Assembly: GCA_023213315.1 (NCBI GenBank)
Contig: JAKCPI010002818.1
Span: 248,001 to 312,000 of the forward strand
Source of the DNA: Euborellia annulipes
Lineage: Eukaryota > Arthropoda > Insecta > Dermaptera > Anisolabididae
Reading direction: 5' to 3'
DNA: 64,000 nt
Each line of letters begins with the position of its first letter. The first letter of the stretch is position 1. This document shows positions 1 to 64,000 of the stretch, piece by piece. The translations under genes were made by a program, and so were the position numbers. Below the pieces are notes generated by a model that worked only from the letters and a program-made list of their open reading frames with translations, searched no databases and was not told the origin of the DNA.

Positions 1-302
1 CCTTAATGCTTCATGTCACTCAAAAAAAAAATATATTTCTATATATAAGTCTAGAAAAAACTAGACAAAAATTAAATTGTCCACTTGGTAAAAAATTCCA
101 ATAAAGGTCTTTTGAGCACAAAAAAAGAAATTAGAGGGAGTTAAATTCTCTATTAAATAAAAAAAGTTGCGAAAACTAATCAGCCTTATGTTTCGTAGCA
201 CTGCCAAATGTCTTCTGTTTTTCTTTTTTTTTCGGAAGGATGTCCTCTTCAGCAATGACGGGCAGCTACCGTGGCGGTCCGAAACGGCCGCAACGACTGC
301 TG
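1..302 (-). other. nlk: nlk 3' UTR, start
   Basis: Sequence downstream of the nlk stop on the minus strand. The first 60 bases after the stop are GC-rich, then it turns AT-rich. I see no AATAAA or ATTAAA on the minus strand before the window edge, so the polyadenylation site probably lies to the left of base 1. Confidence 0.6.
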
Positions 303-60335
<60,033 letters not shown>

Positions 60336-60461
60336 CTGAAAACAAGAAAAAATAATATTAGTGATTAAAATTAGAAATCAATCATAATTATTTAATTATA
60401 CATTTTTAAGTATTTTAAAAAAGTGGGTATAAAAAAAAATAAATAAAGTGGGTAGTGGATA

Positions 60462-60567
60462 TTTATTATTATTATTATTATTATTAAGAATACATATTTA
60501 TCTATTTTAATTTCTAGTTAATTATTTAAAATTTGGATACCAAATGGCAAATAAGAACGCTTGGGCA

Positions 60568-60615
<48 letters not shown>

Positions 60616-60812
60616 AAGATAAGTTTTCTCGGGTTGAGTCGCGTGTGATGTTCGAGATTTACATCCAGTCGCGGAAACCTTCCAGAACATATATATATTC
60701 AAATAACGGTTATCGTATAAAGTCTTAAATGGCCTAAGATGCCTAAAAGACTGTGTGTATTGTGTGTGTGAATGGGAAAAAAGTGTTTTTTTTTTGTTTG
60801 TTTTTTAAAGAA
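60462..60812. repeat. Microsatellites and SINE tail
   Basis: TTA repeat at 60462-60486, TA repeat at 60571-60612, then a SINE 3' end at about 60700-60810 (AAATGGCCTAAGATGCC, AGACTGTGTG, GTGTGTGTGAATG, T/A-rich tail) of the 40421-40698 type. GGATACCAAATGG at 60536 is another scrap of that body. Confidence 0.65.
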
Positions 60813-61371
60813 AGTAAAAAAAAAAAATTCATATTAATTTATTTCTATTGCACGCCATATTATCTCTCTCTTACTATTTTTCGGGACCTTCCACGGGGCT
60901 AAGAAATTAAATTCAAGCCAAGCTAATTTTATTAATATAATTTTTTTTTGTTAATTCCTAAAGATTATTAATTTTATCTTGGCGTTATTAGAACTATTTT
61001 TTTGTTTGTTTAATTATTCTGATCTTGTTTGAATTCAAGTTTTTGTTCTATTGATTAATTTGACCAAGTCTTTTTTTCTTTGAAAGTTTCTTGCGAACAA
61101 AAGTTTCGCTTTGAAACTATTAATATTAGCGACCCTTTGGCTCGTGGCAAACAAAAAAAAAAAAAAAAAATTGATTCATCAATATTTCAAGAATGAAATC
61201 ATCTACTAATAAATATCAGACATAAACAAATTATTTTCCTCGCGAAAAAGGTCATAGACCCCGAGTTTTAATTCGAATACGTCTAGAACAGAGAAATTTA
61301 TCCTGAGTATAAAAATATTTAAAAATAATCCGAAGGAGGTATATAACTGAATTTAATAGAAAATAAAATAA

Positions 61372-61645
61372 AAAAAGATTTTTAAAAAATGCTTTTATTT
61401 AAATTGAACTAAAAAGAGATAAATAAGAAAGAAATAATTTAATTGTTCTTGTTAAAATTTTTTAATATTTAAGACTTAAAATAAAAGCGTGGGGCGCTTC
61501 GAAGTGATTCCGAGGCTCGCGCCCCACGCTTTTATTTTAAGTCTTAAATATTAAAAAATTTTAACAAGAACAATTAAATTATTTCTTTCTTATTTATCTC
61601 TTTTAGTTCAATTTAAATAAAAGCATTTTTTTAAAAATCTTTTTT
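61372..61645. repeat. Near-perfect palindrome, ~126-bp arms, 21-bp loop
   Basis: The left arm 61372-61497 and right arm 61519-61645 match with almost no differences. The arm tips nearest the loop are GC-rich (GCGTGGGGCGC / GCGCCCCACGC), the rest AT-rich. Such an intact long inverted repeat is usually young. No TSD recognised. Confidence 0.85.
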
Positions 61646-61673
61646 TTATTTTATTTTTATTTTAAGCTTTTTA

Positions 61674-62778
61674 TGCCCAATCGCACCGCACAATTTAAGT
61701 ATAACTTAAAATAAAGTATCAGCAACATGGCAACGTTGTAAATTTTAGTGATATTCTGCTGATTTATTTGTGATTTAATATTATAAGACTTAAACGATAC
61801 TGTTATTTATTAATAAATATATATTGGGGGTCCTGGCATCTTTATTCACGCCATTTGGGTCTTGAAACATGATTTTATTTTCAATCAGAGAACGTGTTAT
61901 CTTAGCAACGAACGTGGTTAGCAACGGATGACAATGAAAGTTTGTTAAATTTCATACTTAACCCCCCAAATATTTAAGCCCTCGATTTCGGGGCTTAGCA
62001 ATGACTTAAGCTAAAAAACAATATTGATAATATAATATTAATTAACTAATAATAATACATTTTTTGGATTCGATTTCGATTTTTCTTATAAAAAACATGA
62101 ACAATATGAACTATATTTTCGAGGATGATCTATATTATATTAGAGGAGGGTCTATCGGTCCATCCGTCTGTCACGCTCTGACCAACTTCCCGTTGGAATT
62201 TTGAAACGAAATTTTCCAGTCTTATATTAGTAGAGCTGTGTTTTTCAATCTTTTTGAATTTACAGGTTGAAAAATTCTGGCGATTCTCTTGGTTCATGAC
62301 CGACAAAAAGATTGTAAATCAAAAGACTATGTAAGTTATATGATTTTCTCTATTTTGGTACCTATTTCCCTTCTCCATGAGATTGTGTTTTTATTATCGT
62401 GTAGAACTTTGCCTTTTTCCTTTTGCCGCCTACCCTCCGTGTAGGGCTTCGCCACCCCCTAGGGGTCCCGACCCACAGATTGAAAAACACTGTTATAGAG
62501 TGACAGATCGTTATTAATATTTATATATAGTAGCCTATATATAAAATTGCTATTAATTAATCAAAAATCATGAAAATTAATATTTTGTTTCTGATTTTCT
62601 CATTTTTCTGAAATTAATATTTATAAACAATATGTATTTAATTTAGTTTATGATTATTAAAAAGAAAAAATTATTAAATTAAAAATAAATCACCAGAATA
62701 TCACTAAAATTTACAACGTTGCCAGGTTGTTGATACTTAATTTTAAGTCATACTTAAATTGTGCGGTGCGATTGGGCA
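61674..62778. mobile_element. TTA-flanked DNA transposon, TIR TGCCCAATCGCACCGCAC
   Basis: TIRs of about 100 bp: TGCCCAATCGCACCGCAC AA, TTTAAGTAT, ACGTTGTAAATTTTAGTGAT on the left and the inverse on the right. TTA at 61671-61673 and 62779-62781. 1105 bp, carrying a nested element and no transposase. A TWA-type target is compatible with PIF/Harbinger. Confidence 0.82.
62236..62492. mobile_element. Nested hAT-like MITE
   Basis: Left CTGTGTTTTTCAATCTTTTT, right (inverted) CAGTGTTTTTCAATCTGTGG, the familiar CAGTGNTTCTCAA-type hAT end. Flanks TAGTAGAG and TTATAGAG are a decayed 8-bp duplication. Sits inside 61674-62778. Confidence 0.75.
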
Positions 62779-62815
62779 TTAGTCTTTTAGTCTTATCAAA
62801 AATCATCAATATGAT

Positions 62816-63950
62816 AAAGTACCACATTAGTTTGGCCTGTATTGATTTGGTTCAATTGAAAAATTATTCATTATCATAAAAAAATGACTCGTAAATATCA
62901 AAATTCAAAACTATAGTTAATAGGGCCTTATTTGCGTGAGGCTTCAAATAAAGTACCACATTAGTTTAGTCTATTTTGATCAAAACCACCATATAGTGGC
63001 GTCATCAAAAATGACTCTTAAGTATTACATTTCACACCTCTAGCCCATCGGGAAGTCTTTTGAAATTACATTAATTCGCGAAGGGTTTCAAATAAAGTAC
63101 CACATTAGTTTGGTCTATTTTGATCAAAACCACCATATAGTGGCGTCATCAAAAATGATTCTTAAGTATTACATTTCACACCTCTAGCCCATCGGGAAGT
63201 CTTTTGAAATTACATTAATTCGCGAAGGGTTTCAAATAAAGTACCACATTAGTTTGGTCTATTTTGATCAAAACCACCATATAGTGGCGTCATAAAAAAT
63301 GACTCTTAAGTATTACATTTCACACCTCTAGCCCATCGGGAAGTCTTTTGAAATTACATTAATTCGCGAAGGGTTTCAAATAAAGTACCACATTACTTTG
63401 GTCTATTTTGATTAAAACCACCATATAGTGGCGTCATAAAAAATGACTCTTAAGTATTACATTTCACACCTCTAGCCCATCGGGAAGTCTTTTGAAATTA
63501 CATTAATTTGTGAAGGGTTTCAAATAAAGTACCACATTAGTTTGGTCTATTTTGATCAAAACCACCATATAGTGGCGACATCAAAAATGACTCTTAAGTA
63601 TTACATTTCACACCTCTAGCCCATCGGGAAGTCTTTTGAAATTACATTAATTCGCGAAGGGTTTCAAATAAAGTACCACATTAGTTTGGTCTATTTTGAT
63701 CAAAACCACCATATAGTGGCGTCATCAAAAATGATTCTTAAGTATTACATTTCACACCTCTAGCCCATCGGGAAGTCTTTTGAAATTACATTAATTCACG
63801 AAGGGTTTCAAATAAAGTACCACATTAGTTTGGTCCATTTTGGTAAAACCAAACTCACAATTTGCGTCATCAAAAATGACTCTTAAATATCAAATTTCAC
63901 ACCTCTAGCTCATCGGGAAGTGTCCTTAACAAAGCCATAAAGTTGGTGAC
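62816..63950. repeat. 144-bp tandem satellite, about 8 units
   Basis: AAAGTACCACATTAGTTTGG begins units at 62816, 62950, 63094, 63238, 63382, 63526, 63670 and 63814. Six central units are nearly identical (ACCACCATATAGTGGCGTCA, CACCTCTAGCCCATCGGGAA, TTCGCGAAGGGTTTC); the first (134 bp) and last are diverged, as expected at array edges. Starts 38 bp after the TTA-flanked transposon. Confidence 0.95.
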
Positions 63951-64000
63951 CTTGAAAGAGTAAGTTAAATAAAAGCATTTAATTAATTAAAAAATAAGCA

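Larger units (their letters stand above)
60336..64000 (-). other. nlk intron, 3' portion (continues beyond window)
   Basis: No sequence resembling the preceding NLK segment (RELKMLCFFKHDN) is seen on the minus strand, so the next exon lies past 64000. 60345-60455 and 60815-61370 are plain AT-rich DNA. Confidence 0.7.

Noticed and set aside
62816..63950. CRISPR-like array
   Set aside because: Whole 144-bp units repeat without variable spacers, in an animal intron; this is a satellite.
60345..64000. A further upstream nlk exon in the window
   Set aside because: No minus-strand sequence resembles the expected RELKMLCFFKHDN segment or the glycine loop.

Overview
The window is a strongly AT-rich piece of an animal genome and holds the 3' two thirds of one gene on the minus strand, Nemo-like kinase (nlk, called nemo in flies). 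Eight coding exons can be joined in frame from 60335 down to the stop codon at 303-305. They give 332 residues, from the end of kinase subdomain IV to the C-terminus, including the HRD catalytic loop, the DFG motif, the NLK-type TQE activation lip and the conserved C-terminal tail. The tail wording (GMRQYTADFEP, HPSELPPSPHQWE) is that of insect and other arthropod Nemo proteins rather than vertebrate NLK, so the source is most likely an arthropod with a large, repeat-rich genome. The kinase N-terminus and promoter lie beyond 64000.

All the rest is intron. The introns are about 4.0, 1.5, 1.6, 1.0, 1.4, 15.4 and 34.1 kb in 3' to 5' order, plus at least 3.7 kb at the right edge. I found no second convincing host gene. 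The introns are packed with mobile DNA: (1) a ~0.7-1 kb interspersed repeat (called RF-A here) in more than ten pieces, with one end a perfect hairpin and a body carrying a perfect RFX X-box in the best copies; (2) non-autonomous DNA transposons with readable target duplications: hAT-like (8 bp), TTAA-flanked elements starting GG (three families, one with a 163-codon ORF), and TA- or TTA-flanked elements; (3) tRNA-derived SINEs with long target duplications, one nested in a hAT element; (4) palindromic and other retroposed elements carrying hammerhead-ribozyme-like cores of the Penelope/retrozyme kind (CTGANGA, stem II, GAAAC, GTH with an almost loopless stem III); (5) many long foldbacks, some nested; and (6) a 144-bp tandem satellite at 62.8-63.95 kb.

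Layout: 1-10.6 kb is the compact 3' half of the gene (seven exons including the 26 kb exon's downstream partners, with transposons between them); 10.6-26 kb and 26.1-60.3 kb are two giant introns that both interrupt the kinase domain; 60.3-64 kb starts another intron and ends in the satellite. The points most worth following are the hammerhead-like foldback elements (9.8, 29.3, 30.9, 44.0, 57.0 kb), the RF-A family and the X-boxes it spreads, the ORF-bearing TTAA element at 33.4-35.1 kb, and several GC-rich islands inside the 34-kb intron that are candidate regulatory elements.
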